From the NCBI GenBank assembly GCA_947176875.1, contig CAMWSI010000073.1:1-5412 (forward strand): DNA of 5,412 nucleotides, read 5' to 3'. Below, piece by piece: positions 1 through 5,412 of this stretch. The notes beneath the pieces were generated by a model that was not told the DNA's origin, did no database searches, and saw only the letters and a program-made list of their open reading frames with translations. Position 1 is the first letter of the stretch. Each line of letters starts with the position of its first letter. A program made the position numbers and the translations under genes. This stretch comes from an uncultured Bacteroidales bacterium. Lineage in GTDB: Bacteria > Bacteroidota > Bacteroidia > Bacteroidales > P3.

Positions 1-449
1 ATCGCCCAACCGATGTCGCCGGTCCGGTTGCCGGCCACCGCCTGTTTGATGCCTTCGTAGAGCGACGCTTTCGTGTCTTCCATCAGGCGGCGTATGGGTT
101 CCGAAACCTCACCAACCGCGAACGTATAGGCTGAGTCGCCGTGAAAGCCGTTCTTGTAAACCCCGCAGTCCACGGAAACGATGTCGCCCTCTTTCAGCGC
201 GTATTCGCTCGGGTAGCCGTGTACGACGATTTCATTGACGGAGATACAGAGTGCGTAGGGGAAACCTTCGTACCCCTTGAAGCCCGGAACTCCGCCGACC
301 GACCGGATGTATGCGTCGGCCACACGTTCCAATTCCATTGTTTTAACGCCGGGAGCGATGACTTTGGCGACTTCCGCCAGTGTCTTGCCTACCAGCAATG
401 AACTTTCCCTGATTTTTTCAATCTCTTCAGGCGAGTAGGTGCGTATCAT
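1..449 (-). CDS. map: Type I methionine aminopeptidase, 5' part (partial at window edge)
   Basis: Encodes the metalloenzyme that removes the initiator methionine from new proteins as they leave the ribosome. I translated it directly: it starts ATG at 449-447 (MIRTYSPEEIEKIRESSLLV) and stays open to base 1, giving 149 codons plus two bases of a family usually about 250-265 residues long. Visible family motifs are CISVNEIVVHG (68-78) with the catalytic-site His77, VSVDCGV (91-97) with metal ligand Asp94, and FHGDSA (102-107) with metal ligand Asp105. These correspond to His79, Asp97 and Asp108 of the E. coli enzyme. The remaining metal ligands (His, Glu, Glu) would lie beyond the window. The start is 13 bases after the secY stop, with an A-rich leader and no clear Shine-Dalgarno sequence. 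A secY-map junction is typical of this operon. Identity is very secure; only the C-terminal half is unseen. Confidence 0.96.
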   Translation of the reverse strand, partial: MIRTYSPEEIEKIRESSLLVGKTLAEVAKVIAPGVKTMELERVADAYIRSVGGVPGFKGYEGFPYALCISVNEIVVHGYPSEYALKEGDIVSVDCGVYKNGFHGDSAYTFAVGEVSEPIRRLMEDTKASLYEGIKQAVAGNRTGDIGWA

Positions 450-462
450 TTTACGGCTTTTA

Positions 463-1824
463 CTAAGCAACGCCATAGGCGCCGCCCATGCGGCCCTTGA
501 TGCGGCCGGATTTCGTCAAACCGTCGTAGTGACGCATCAAGAGGTGGCTTTCGATTTGTTGCAACGTATCCAATACGACGCCGACCAAAATCAACAGCGA
601 GGTACCGCCGTAGAATTGGGCGAACTGCGTGCTGACGCCGAACATCCGCACGATGGCCGGCAATATCGCTACAATTGCGAGGAAAATGGAACCGGGCAAC
701 GTAATGTGCGAAATGACGTCGTCGATGAATTCCGCCGTCCGTTTCCCGGGTTTGATGCCGGGAATGAAACCGCCGTTTTTCTTCAAGTCTTCGGCGATTT
801 GCTGCGAATTCATCGTGATAGCCGTATAGAAATACGTGAAGACGATAATCATAAGCGCGAATACGAGGTTGTATCCGAAACTGTTGAAATCCATGAACAC
901 ACGCCAGAAACCGGAATTGACCGATTCGGGGGAGGCGAAACCTGCAATCGTGACGGGAATGAACATGATCGCTTGCGCGAAAATAATCGGCATGACACCG
1001 GCTGCATTCACTTTCAGCGGCAGATACTGGCGTACGCCGCCGTACTGTTTGTTGCCGACGATGCGTTTCGCGTATTGAACGGGAATCCGGCGCGTACCCT
1101 GCACCAGCAGGATGCACAACAGGATGACCACAATCAGGACAACGAGTTCCAAAAGGAATACGACCAATCCGCCGCCCTGTTGTTCGAGGCGGGAAACGAA
1201 TTCCCCGAACAGTGCGAACGGCAGACGGGCGATGATACCGATCATGATGATCAAAGAAATACCGTTGCCGATGCCGTTGTCGGTGATTCTCTCGCCTAAC
1301 CACATGACGAACAGCGTACCGGCCGTCAGCAGGATGCAGGAGGAAATCCAGAAGAACGCGCCCGGGTTGGAGCCGTCGAACGGGATGAACGCTTCCGCGG
1401 GCAATTGTGTCGTCAGGTTCGTCAGATAGGCGGGCGCCTGCAAGGCCGTAACGGCGATTGTCAGGACACGTGTGATTTGGTTCATCTTACGCCGGCCGCT
1501 TTCCCCCTCTTTCTGTAATTTCTGGAAGTAGGGGATTGCCATTCCGAACAGCTGGATGATAATCGAAGCCGAGATGTACGGCATGATCCCCAAAGCGAAT
1601 ACGGAAGCATTGGAAAAAGCACCGCCGGAGAACATATTCAACAAGCCCAGCAGACCATCGCTCGTTTGGCTCTGCAAGTTCGCCAATTGCGTCGGGTCGA
1701 TGCCCGGCAACACGATAAAGGAGCCGATACGATAAATGACGATGATCCCCAGCGTATAGAGGATACGTTTGCGCAACTCCTCTATCTTGAAGATGTTCTT
1801 TATCGTTTCTATGAATCTTTTCAT
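463..1824 (-). CDS. secY: Preprotein translocase subunit SecY
   Basis: Forms the protein-conducting channel of the SecYEG translocon in the inner membrane, which exports unfolded proteins and inserts membrane proteins. The 453-residue product is full length for the family. About ten hydrophobic spans can be placed roughly at 21-40, 72-92, 117-137, 155-175, 184-202, 219-242, 272-296, 315-337, 373-392 and 405-423. The plug and second-helix region has GLLNMFSGGAFSNASVFALG (60-79) and GIMPYISASI (79-88). Other family motifs are GERITDNGIGNGIS (177-190), the cytoplasmic loop QGTRRIPVQYAKR (242-254) that contacts SecA and the ribosome, FIPGIKPGKRTAEFI (353-367), and the tail HLLMRHYDGLTKSGRIKGR. 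It starts ATG 20 bases after the rplO stop and ends with TAG, the only complete gene here besides rplF to use TAG. No frame break was found across its length. Confidence 0.98.
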   Translation of the reverse strand: MKRFIETIKNIFKIEELRKRILYTLGIIVIYRIGSFIVLPGIDPTQLANLQSQTSDGLLGLLNMFSGGAFSNASVFALGIMPYISASIIIQLFGMAIPYFQKLQKEGESGRRKMNQITRVLTIAVTALQAPAYLTNLTTQLPAEAFIPFDGSNPGAFFWISSCILLTAGTLFVMWLGERITDNGIGNGISLIIMIGIIARLPFALFGEFVSRLEQQGGGLVVFLLELVVLIVVILLCILLVQGTRRIPVQYAKRIVGNKQYGGVRQYLPLKVNAAGVMPIIFAQAIMFIPVTIAGFASPESVNSGFWRVFMDFNSFGYNLVFALMIIVFTYFYTAITMNSQQIAEDLKKNGGFIPGIKPGKRTAEFIDDVISHITLPGSIFLAIVAILPAIVRMFGVSTQFAQFYGGTSLLILVGVVLDTLQQIESHLLMRHYDGLTKSGRIKGRMGGAYGVA

Positions 1825-1844
1825 GGTGTTATTCTTTGTAAACT

Positions 1845-2293
1845 TTAAGCGATAGTCGTAACGGAGCCCCCGCAGGCTTCAACGGCGGCCTTGGCTTTTT
1901 CGGAAAAAGCGTGGGCTTTCACTTCCAAAGCGCTTTTAAGTTCGCCGCGACCCAACACTTTGACCAAATCTTTCTTACCGACCAAGCCGTGAGCGGCCAA
2001 AACCGCCGGGTCGATTTGTTTGATCTGATGTTCGGAAGCCAGTTTTTCCAACGTATCTAAGTTTACGGCCGTGTATTCGACACGGTTGATATTCTTGAAT
2101 CCAAATTTGGGCACACGCCGGTAAGGGGCATCTGACCGCCTTCGAAGCCGATTTTGCGGCTGTAGCCGGAACGGGACTGTGCGCCTTTATGACCTCTGCC
2201 GGCCGTTTTGCCGTGACCGGAACCGTAACCGCGGCCTAAGCGTTTGTTTGTCTTAACGGAACCCTTGGCAGGTGCTAAACTCGATAAGTTCAT
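1845..2293 (-). pseudogene. rplO: 50S ribosomal protein L15 (uL15), split by a one-base deletion
   Basis: L15 is a late-assembling protein of the large ribosomal subunit. The first frame starts ATG at 2293 and matches L15 for 57 residues, including the Gly/Arg/Lys-rich rRNA-binding tail ([20 protein letters not shown], 18-37) and GFEGGQMPL. It then runs out of frame and stops at 2063, giving a 76-residue chimera. The true continuation, [20 protein letters not shown], begins in another frame at the GTG of 2114-2112 and runs 89 residues to TAA at 1845. It carries the C-terminal L15 signature beginning KVLGRGEL. Only 8 bases (2115-2122) separate the frames where 9 are expected. One extra T in the CTT at 2123-2125 would give [11 protein letters not shown], as in many L15 proteins; an added C would give PL-H-RR. 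The repaired protein would be 149 residues, the normal length. Both halves look fully constrained, so a sequencing error is as likely as a broken gene. Confidence 0.93.
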
Positions 2294-2321
2294 ATCTCTT
2301 GTAGTTTTTCTCGATTAGTTA

Positions 2322-2501
2322 TTAAGCTTCTTCAATGGTCACCAAGTGACTGATCTTGGCGATCATCCCCTCGATCTGGGGCGTGCATTCCACAACGGCC
2401 GTCTTGCCTATGCGACCCAACTTCAAGGCTTCCAGCGTTCTTTTCTGACGGAGAGGCCGGTCGATACCGCTCTTTATTTGTGTTAACTTAACCTTTTTCA
2501 T
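2322..2501 (-). CDS. rpmD: 50S ribosomal protein L30 (uL30)
   Basis: A small protein of the large ribosomal subunit that binds 23S rRNA. I found it by translating the gap between rpsE and rplO: ATG at 2501-2499, 59 codons, TAA at 2322-2324. The product begins MKKVKLTQIKSGIDRPLRQK, continues RTLEALKLGRIGKTAVVE, and ends IAKISHLVTIEEA. This matches the bacterial short form of L30 (about 58-60 residues) with its N-terminal beta strand, the S-x-I-x-R/x-QKRTLEAL-L helix segment and the closing HLV strand. It sits in its usual place between S5 and L15, 26 bases after the rpsE stop and 28 bases before the rplO start. The leader is A-rich (AAAGAGAAG) without a strong Shine-Dalgarno sequence. No disruption is seen. 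Confidence 0.95.
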   Translation of the reverse strand: MKKVKLTQIKSGIDRPLRQKRTLEALKLGRIGKTAVVECTPQIEGMIAKISHLVTIEEA

Positions 2502-2527
2502 TGTGTATTCTTCTCTTTGTGGCCGGA

Positions 2528-3046
2528 TTAGCCGTTAAACACTTTATCCAATTCAATACCTCGCAGTTGAGCTACCGTGTACGGATCCCGCATCTGCATC
2601 AGCGCGTCGATGGTCGCCTTGACCACGGAGTGCGGATTCGAGGAGCCTTTGGATTTGGCCAATACGTCTTTTACACCGACACTTTCCAATACGGCACGCA
2701 TGGCACCGCCGGCGATGACACCGGTACCGGGAGAGGCCGGTTTGAGGAACACCTTGGCACCGCTGTATTTGCCGTACTGTTCGTGCGGGAGGGTTCCTTT
2801 CAAAACGGGAACCTTGATCAGGTTTTTCTTGGCATCGTCCACGCCTTTCTGGATGGCCGCCTGAACTTCTTTCGCCTTGCCCAGACCGTATCCGATAACG
2901 CCGTTGCCGTTACCGACGACCACGATGGCGGAAAAGCTGAACGTACGACCGCCCTTCGTCACTTTCGTAACGCGCTGGATGCTTACCAATCTATCTTGAA
3001 ACTCGATTTCGCTCGATTTTACTCTTTTTACGTTTGCGTCTGTCAT
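2528..3046 (-). CDS. rpsE: 30S ribosomal protein S5 (uS5)
   Basis: Small-subunit protein near the mRNA entry channel, with roles in decoding accuracy and mRNA unwinding. At 172 residues it is full length for the family. The N-terminal double-stranded-RNA-binding-like domain spans about residues 14-80 and holds the S5 signature [19 protein letters not shown] (31-49) followed by [16 protein letters not shown]. The C-terminal domain has [20 protein letters not shown] (103-122) and the [17 protein letters not shown] segment. It starts ATG 11 bases after the rplR stop and is preceded by an AAGGAG Shine-Dalgarno sequence that overlaps that stop codon, which fixes the start. It is followed by rpmD, as usual. 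No anomaly was found. Confidence 0.98.
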   Translation of the reverse strand: MTDANVKRVKSSEIEFQDRLVSIQRVTKVTKGGRTFSFSAIVVVGNGNGVIGYGLGKAKEVQAAIQKGVDDAKKNLIKVPVLKGTLPHEQYGKYSGAKVFLKPASPGTGVIAGGAMRAVLESVGVKDVLAKSKGSSNPHSVVKATIDALMQMRDPYTVAQLRGIELDKVFNG

Positions 3047-3053
3047 TGTCGTT

Positions 3054-3059
3054 CTCCTT
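3054..3059 (-). promoter_or_regulatory. Shine-Dalgarno sequence of rpsE
   Basis: Read on the minus strand the sequence is TAAGGAGAACGACAATG. AAGGAG (3059-3054) lies 7 bases before the rpsE ATG and shares two bases with the rplR stop codon TAA (3060-3058). It is a canonical site at canonical spacing. It stands out because most other genes in this operon have A-rich leaders without such a motif, as is usual for Bacteroidota. It supports the chosen rpsE start. Confidence 0.7.
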
Positions 3060-3411
3060 AGAATTTAAGACCAGCTTCTCTGGCGGCATCGGCCAAAGAT
3101 TTTACACGTCCGTGATACAAATAACCGTTTCTGTCGAACACTACGCTACTGATACCGGCGGCCAGCGCTCTTTCGGCCAACATCTTGCCTACGGCCTGTG
3201 CTTTCTCGCTCTTATTGCCGGCGGCGTTGAATTCCTTTTCCCTCGAAGACGCGGCGACCAAAGTCTTACCTTCGGTGTCGTTGATGATCTGAGCATAGAT
3301 ATCCTTGTTGCTGCGATATACGCTCAAACGCGGCATGTCCTGTCTGCCATATACTTTTTTGCGAATACGCATTTTAATGCGTGCTCTTCTATATGCTTTT
3401 GTAATAGCCAT
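3058..3411 (-). CDS. rplR: 50S ribosomal protein L18 (uL18)
   Basis: Binds 5S rRNA together with L5 and helps dock it in the central protuberance of the large subunit. The 117-residue product is of normal length. It has a basic N-terminal tail ([17 protein letters not shown], 6-22), the core [18 protein letters not shown] (28-45), and the conserved C-terminal segment [20 protein letters not shown] (90-109) ending AAREAGLKF. These are all hallmarks of bacterial L18. The ATG at 3411 is 27 bases after the final rplF stop, in an AT-rich leader with no Shine-Dalgarno sequence, and TAA at 3058 abuts the rpsE ribosome-binding site. The gene is intact although the gene just upstream is interrupted. 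Confidence 0.98.
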   Translation of the reverse strand: MAITKAYRRARIKMRIRKKVYGRQDMPRLSVYRSNKDIYAQIINDTEGKTLVAASSREKEFNAAGNKSEKAQAVGKMLAERALAAGISSVVFDRNGYLYHGRVKSLADAAREAGLKF

Positions 3412-3438
3412 CTTGCTAATCTGTTTATAAATTCTCTA

Positions 3439-4002
3439 CTATTTGCTGCTGGCCGATTTACCGGCTTTTCTACGAAGCACTTCTCCCTCGAACTTGATAC
3501 CTTTGCCTTTGTAGGGTTCGGGTTTCCGGTAGGAACGGATTTTGGCGCAAACCATACCCAACAGTTCCTTGTCGTGGGATTCGAGCGTCAGCGTGGGGTT
3601 CTTACCTTTTTAGGCCGTATCTGAAGACTTGATCTCTTTCGGCAATACCAAAAAGAGGGTGTGCGAGAACCCCAAAGCCAAATCGAGCAACTGCCCGTTT
3701 ACCGTCGCCCTGTAGCCGACACCGACAATCTCCATGGTGACTTTGTAACCGTCGGAAACACCGACGACCATGTTGTTCAACAAGGCCCTGTAAAGGCCGT
3801 GGAGTGAACGGTGGCGCTTTTGATCGGTGGGGCGTTGAACGTGTATCTGTTTAGCCTCGGTATCGACCTGAACCGTAATGTCCGGATTCACCTGACGGGA
3901 CAGTTCGCCTTTGGGGCCTTTTACCGTCACGAGGTTATTGGCGGCCACGGTAACCGTTACGCCGTTCGGAATATTGATGGGAGCTTTACCAATTCTTGAC
4001 AT
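3439..4002 (-). pseudogene. rplF: 50S ribosomal protein L6 (uL6), interrupted by an in-frame TAA at codon 131
   Basis: L6 sits near the factor-binding site of the large subunit and contacts 23S rRNA close to the sarcin-ricin loop. The ATG at 4002 opens a clean L6 sequence: MSRIGKAPINIPNGVTVTV, VTVKGPKGEL (25-34), HGLYRALLNNMVVGVSDGYK (68-87) and VGVGYRA (93-99). After LPKEIKSSDTA comes TAA (3612-3610). In the same frame the protein resumes as [18 protein letters not shown] and continues through [18 protein letters not shown] (154-171, the L6 signature) to TAG at 3439-3441. With the stop counted as one residue the total is 187, the family norm, and no length change is needed. The stop lies in the variable linker of the second domain, where Bacteroides L6 has Glu (VETKSERNKNP), so GAA to TAA fits. 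Premature termination would give a 130-residue fragment lacking the conserved rRNA-binding C-terminus. It could be a sequencing error or a true nonsense mutation. Confidence 0.93.
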
Positions 4003-4015
4003 GGTTTTATCTTAT

Positions 4016-4411
4016 TTAGCTGATATAACAAATAACTTCACCGCCTACGTTTTCCTTACGCGCTTCCTTGTCGGTCATCAGGCCTTTGGAAGTGGAAAGA
4101 ATGGCGATGCCCAAACCGTTCATGACGCGGGGCAGGTTTTCGGTATCGGCGTATTTACGCAGACCCGGTTTGCTCACGCGGACGATGGAGTGAATTGCCG
4201 GCAGTTTGGTGGCGGGGTGATATTTCAAAGCGATCTTCAACGTCGGCTTTTCGCCTTCTTCCAATTTGAAATTGGCGATATACCCCTTTTCGAACAGGAT
4301 ACGGGCGATTTCCAATTTCATTTTGGAGGAGGGAACTTCCAACAGTTTATGCTTGGCCATATTGGCATTTCTAATCCGTGTTAGAAAATCTGCAATAGGA
4401 TCTGTAACCAT
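4016..4411 (-). CDS. rpsH: 30S ribosomal protein S8 (uS8)
   Basis: Binds 16S rRNA in the central domain of the small subunit and is an early assembly protein. In E. coli S8 also represses translation of the spc operon; whether that applies here cannot be seen from the sequence. The 131-residue product is full length. It begins [20 protein letters not shown], has [20 protein letters not shown] (26-45) in the N-terminal domain, and carries the S8 signature [20 protein letters not shown] (99-118) before the closing GGEVICYIS. The start is 33 bases after the rpsN stop in a purine-rich leader (AAAAAAGAGAAAAGAAA), and TAA at 4016 is 13 bases before rplF. Confidence 0.98.
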   Translation of the reverse strand: MVTDPIADFLTRIRNANMAKHKLLEVPSSKMKLEIARILFEKGYIANFKLEEGEKPTLKIALKYHPATKLPAIHSIVRVSKPGLRKYADTENLPRVMNGLGIAILSTSKGLMTDKEARKENVGGEVICYIS

Positions 4412-4444
4412 TTTCTTTTCTCTTTTTTAGTTTAAACGAATAGC

Positions 4445-4714
4445 TTACCAACTGGCTTTTTTAACGCCGGGGATCAAGCCTTGCAGAGCCATTTCCCGGA
4501 AGTTGATACGGGAAATGCCGAAAGTACGCATATAGCCTTTGGGACGTCCGGTCAGTTTGCAACGGTTGTGCAGACGTACGGGAGAAGCGTTCTTCGGAAT
4601 TCTCTGGAGCGCTTCATAGTCTCCGGCTTTCTTTAATTCAGCGCGCTTCTGAGCATATTTTGCCACAAGTTGTTGTCTTTTCAACTCGCGGGCTTTCATT
4701 GATTCTTTTGCCAT
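4445..4714 (-). CDS. rpsN: 30S ribosomal protein S14 (uS14), zinc-free long form
   Basis: Small-subunit head protein that binds 16S rRNA. At 89 residues it is the long form, and it has only one cysteine (Cys52) in [19 protein letters not shown] (51-69). The paired CxxC zinc ribbon of the short form of about 61 residues is therefore absent, and this is the 'C-minus' paralogue type. The N-terminal half is lysine/arginine-rich ([20 protein letters not shown]), and the end, [13 protein letters not shown], is characteristic. The ATG at 4714 is 15 bases after the rplE stop, with a modest GAGGA motif 7 bases upstream. It occupies the usual place between L5 and S8. Confidence 0.98.
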   Translation of the reverse strand: MAKESMKARELKRQQLVAKYAQKRAELKKAGDYEALQRIPKNASPVRLHNRCKLTGRPKGYMRTFGISRINFREMALQGLIPGVKKASW

Positions 4715-4729
4715 AATTGCGTCCTCTTA

Positions 4730-5284
4730 TTAATTGTGTTTTTGGAAGGGCATACCGAATTCTTTCAATAAAGCGTAGGCTTCCTTGTCGGAATTGGCCG
4801 TCGTCACGAACGTGATGTCCATACCACAAATCTTACTTACTTTGTCGATATTGATTTCCGGGAAAATGATCTGTTCGGTAATACCGAAAGAAAAGTTCCC
4901 CTTGCCGTCCAAACCTTTGTCGGAAATGCCGCGGAAGTCGCGGATACGGGGGATGGCGACGGAAATCAAACGATCCAGAAATTCGTACATCTTGTCGCCG
5001 CGCAACGTCACGCGCACGCCGATAGGCATGCCTTTACGCACCTTGAAGTTCGAAATATCCTTTTTCGACTTCGTGGCAACGGCACGCTGACCGCTGATGG
5101 CCGTCATTTCCTCTATGCCGAGATCGATGAGCTTCTTGTCGGCGATGGCCGCACCCAAGCCCTGATTCAGACAAATCTTTGTCAGGCGGGGTACTTGCAT
5201 GACCGACTTGTACTGGAATTCTTTCGTCAGAGCCGGTATGATCTCTTTCTGATATTTTTCTTTAAGTCTAGGCGAATAATTCAT
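4730..5284 (-). CDS. rplE: 50S ribosomal protein L5 (uL5)
   Basis: Binds 5S rRNA with L18 and forms part of the central protuberance, contacting the P-site tRNA and the B1b intersubunit bridge. The 184-residue product is of normal length. The L5 signature is [20 protein letters not shown] (63-82) followed by [14 protein letters not shown]. Other conserved parts are [14 protein letters not shown] (31-44), PRIRDFRGI (112-120), [15 protein letters not shown] (130-144) and [10 protein letters not shown] (154-163). The ATG at 5284 shares its A with the last base of the rplX stop (TAATG). A strong GGAGG sits 10 bases upstream inside the rplX coding end, so the two genes are probably translationally coupled. 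No anomaly was found. Confidence 0.98.
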   Translation of the reverse strand: MNYSPRLKEKYQKEIIPALTKEFQYKSVMQVPRLTKICLNQGLGAAIADKKLIDLGIEEMTAISGQRAVATKSKKDISNFKVRKGMPIGVRVTLRGDKMYEFLDRLISVAIPRIRDFRGISDKGLDGKGNFSFGITEQIIFPEINIDKVSKICGMDITFVTTANSDKEAYALLKEFGMPFQKHN

Positions 5285-5412
5285 TATTTGATTACCTCCC
5301 CTGATTTTTTAGAATAACGAACTGATTTTTGTGTCTTTTCATCCAATTTCCGCCCGATTCTCGAAGCCGTGCCCTTGCTGTCAACCACCATAAGGTTGGA
5401 AATGTGCAACGG
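5284..5412 (-). CDS. rplX: 50S ribosomal protein L24 (uL24), C-terminal end (partial at window edge)
   Basis: L24 is an assembly-initiating protein that binds 23S rRNA near the 5' end. Only the last 42 codons plus the TAA stop (5286-5284) are in the window, and the frame is open to base 5412. The visible end reads [20 protein letters not shown], then [20 protein letters not shown] and finally IK. This is the expected L24 C-terminus: the P-(I/L)-H-x-SNVM-like strand, the TxRIGRK motif and a VRYSKKSGE(V/T) tail. Its position just before rplE is the standard spc order. The N-terminal KOW domain is outside the window, so length and start cannot be assessed. Confidence 0.95.
   Translation of the reverse strand, partial: PLHISNLMVVDSKGTASRIGRKLDEKTQKSVRYSKKSGEVIK
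5294..5301 (-). promoter_or_regulatory. Shine-Dalgarno sequence of rplE inside the rplX coding end
   Basis: On the minus strand GGGGAGGT (5301-5294) precedes the rplE ATG, with the GGAGG core ending 10 bases before it. The same bases encode Ser-Gly-Glu-Val of the conserved L24 tail, so the match could be partly forced by the protein sequence. The position and the TAATG overlap still favour a real role in rplE initiation. Confidence 0.6.

Noticed and set aside
439..1303. Long open frames of about 285 residues on both strands over secY (plus 439-1299, minus 446-1303).
   Set aside because: They are shadows of secY in other frames. Their products are low-complexity runs of charged residues with no family resemblance, while the secY frame is fully conserved.
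1845..2114. The 89-residue C-terminal L15 frame as a separate gene starting at GTG 2114.
   Set aside because: The GTG encodes the conserved Val of the RVPKFGF motif, there is no ribosome-binding site, and the N-terminal L15 half lies directly upstream in another frame. It is one gene split by an indel.
2115..2125. Programmed -1 ribosomal frameshift in rplO.
   Set aside because: No in-frame X-XXY-YYZ slippery heptamer is present around ATG CCC CTT ACC, I see no obvious stimulatory hairpin, and frameshifting is not known for this gene family. A missing base is simpler.
3610..3612. Stop-codon reassignment or selenocysteine/pyrrolysine insertion at the rplF TAA.
   Set aside because: TAA ends at least eight other genes in this window at the expected place, so it is not reassigned. 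Selenocysteine and pyrrolysine use TGA and TAG, not TAA.
2501..3624. Plus-strand open frames opposite rpsE, rplR and rplF (2501-3061, 3034-3624).
   Set aside because: They are antisense to well-conserved ribosomal-protein genes and share no recognisable motif. Frame openness here follows from the codon composition of the real genes.
4638..4829. Minus-strand 63-codon open frame spanning the rplE-rpsN junction.
   Set aside because: It is an out-of-frame reading of rplE and rpsN with no family resemblance.
1..5412. A hidden mobile element, CRISPR array, RNA gene, internal terminator or novel defence system.
   Set aside because: Genes are packed at 11-33 base spacing in the standard spc order. 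I saw no direct or inverted repeat array, no hairpin followed by a T-run, and no tRNA- or rRNA-like segment. There is no room for an additional gene.

Overview
The window is an ordinary chromosomal ribosomal-protein operon, read entirely on the minus strand. It is the central and distal part of the spc operon. In transcription order it runs rplX (3' end only) - rplE - rpsN - rpsH - rplF - rplR - rpsE - rpmD - rplO - secY - map (5' part only). Gene order, protein lengths and sequence style point to a member of the Bacteroidota, most likely order Bacteroidales. Supporting points are the long zinc-free form of uS14, a SecY of Bacteroides type, secY followed directly by map with no adk between them, A-rich leaders before most start codons, and base composition near 50% GC by eye. 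I do not commit to a genus.

Layout from the high-coordinate end: the last 42 codons of L24 overlap the L5 start by one base. L5, S14 and S8 follow and are intact. L6 (3439-4002) carries an in-frame TAA at codon 131. L18, S5 and the 59-residue L30 (2322-2501) are intact. L15 (1845-2293) has lost one base near 2115-2125, which splits it into two frames. SecY is complete at 453 residues, and the first 149 codons of methionine aminopeptidase run off the low-coordinate end. Gaps between genes are 11 to 33 bases. There is no stretch over 300 bases without a gene, and I see no promoter, terminator, RNA gene, mobile element or repeat array. The promoter must lie upstream of the window, beyond position 5412.

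The genes work together in making large- and small-subunit ribosomal proteins, the protein-conducting channel SecY, and the enzyme that removes the initiator methionine from nascent chains. I found no undescribed system. The notable observation is that two highly conserved ribosomal-protein genes, rplF and rplO, are each interrupted by a single-base-scale lesion while everything around them is intact. Sequencing or assembly error is the leading explanation, and a genuine pair of mutations is the less likely alternative.
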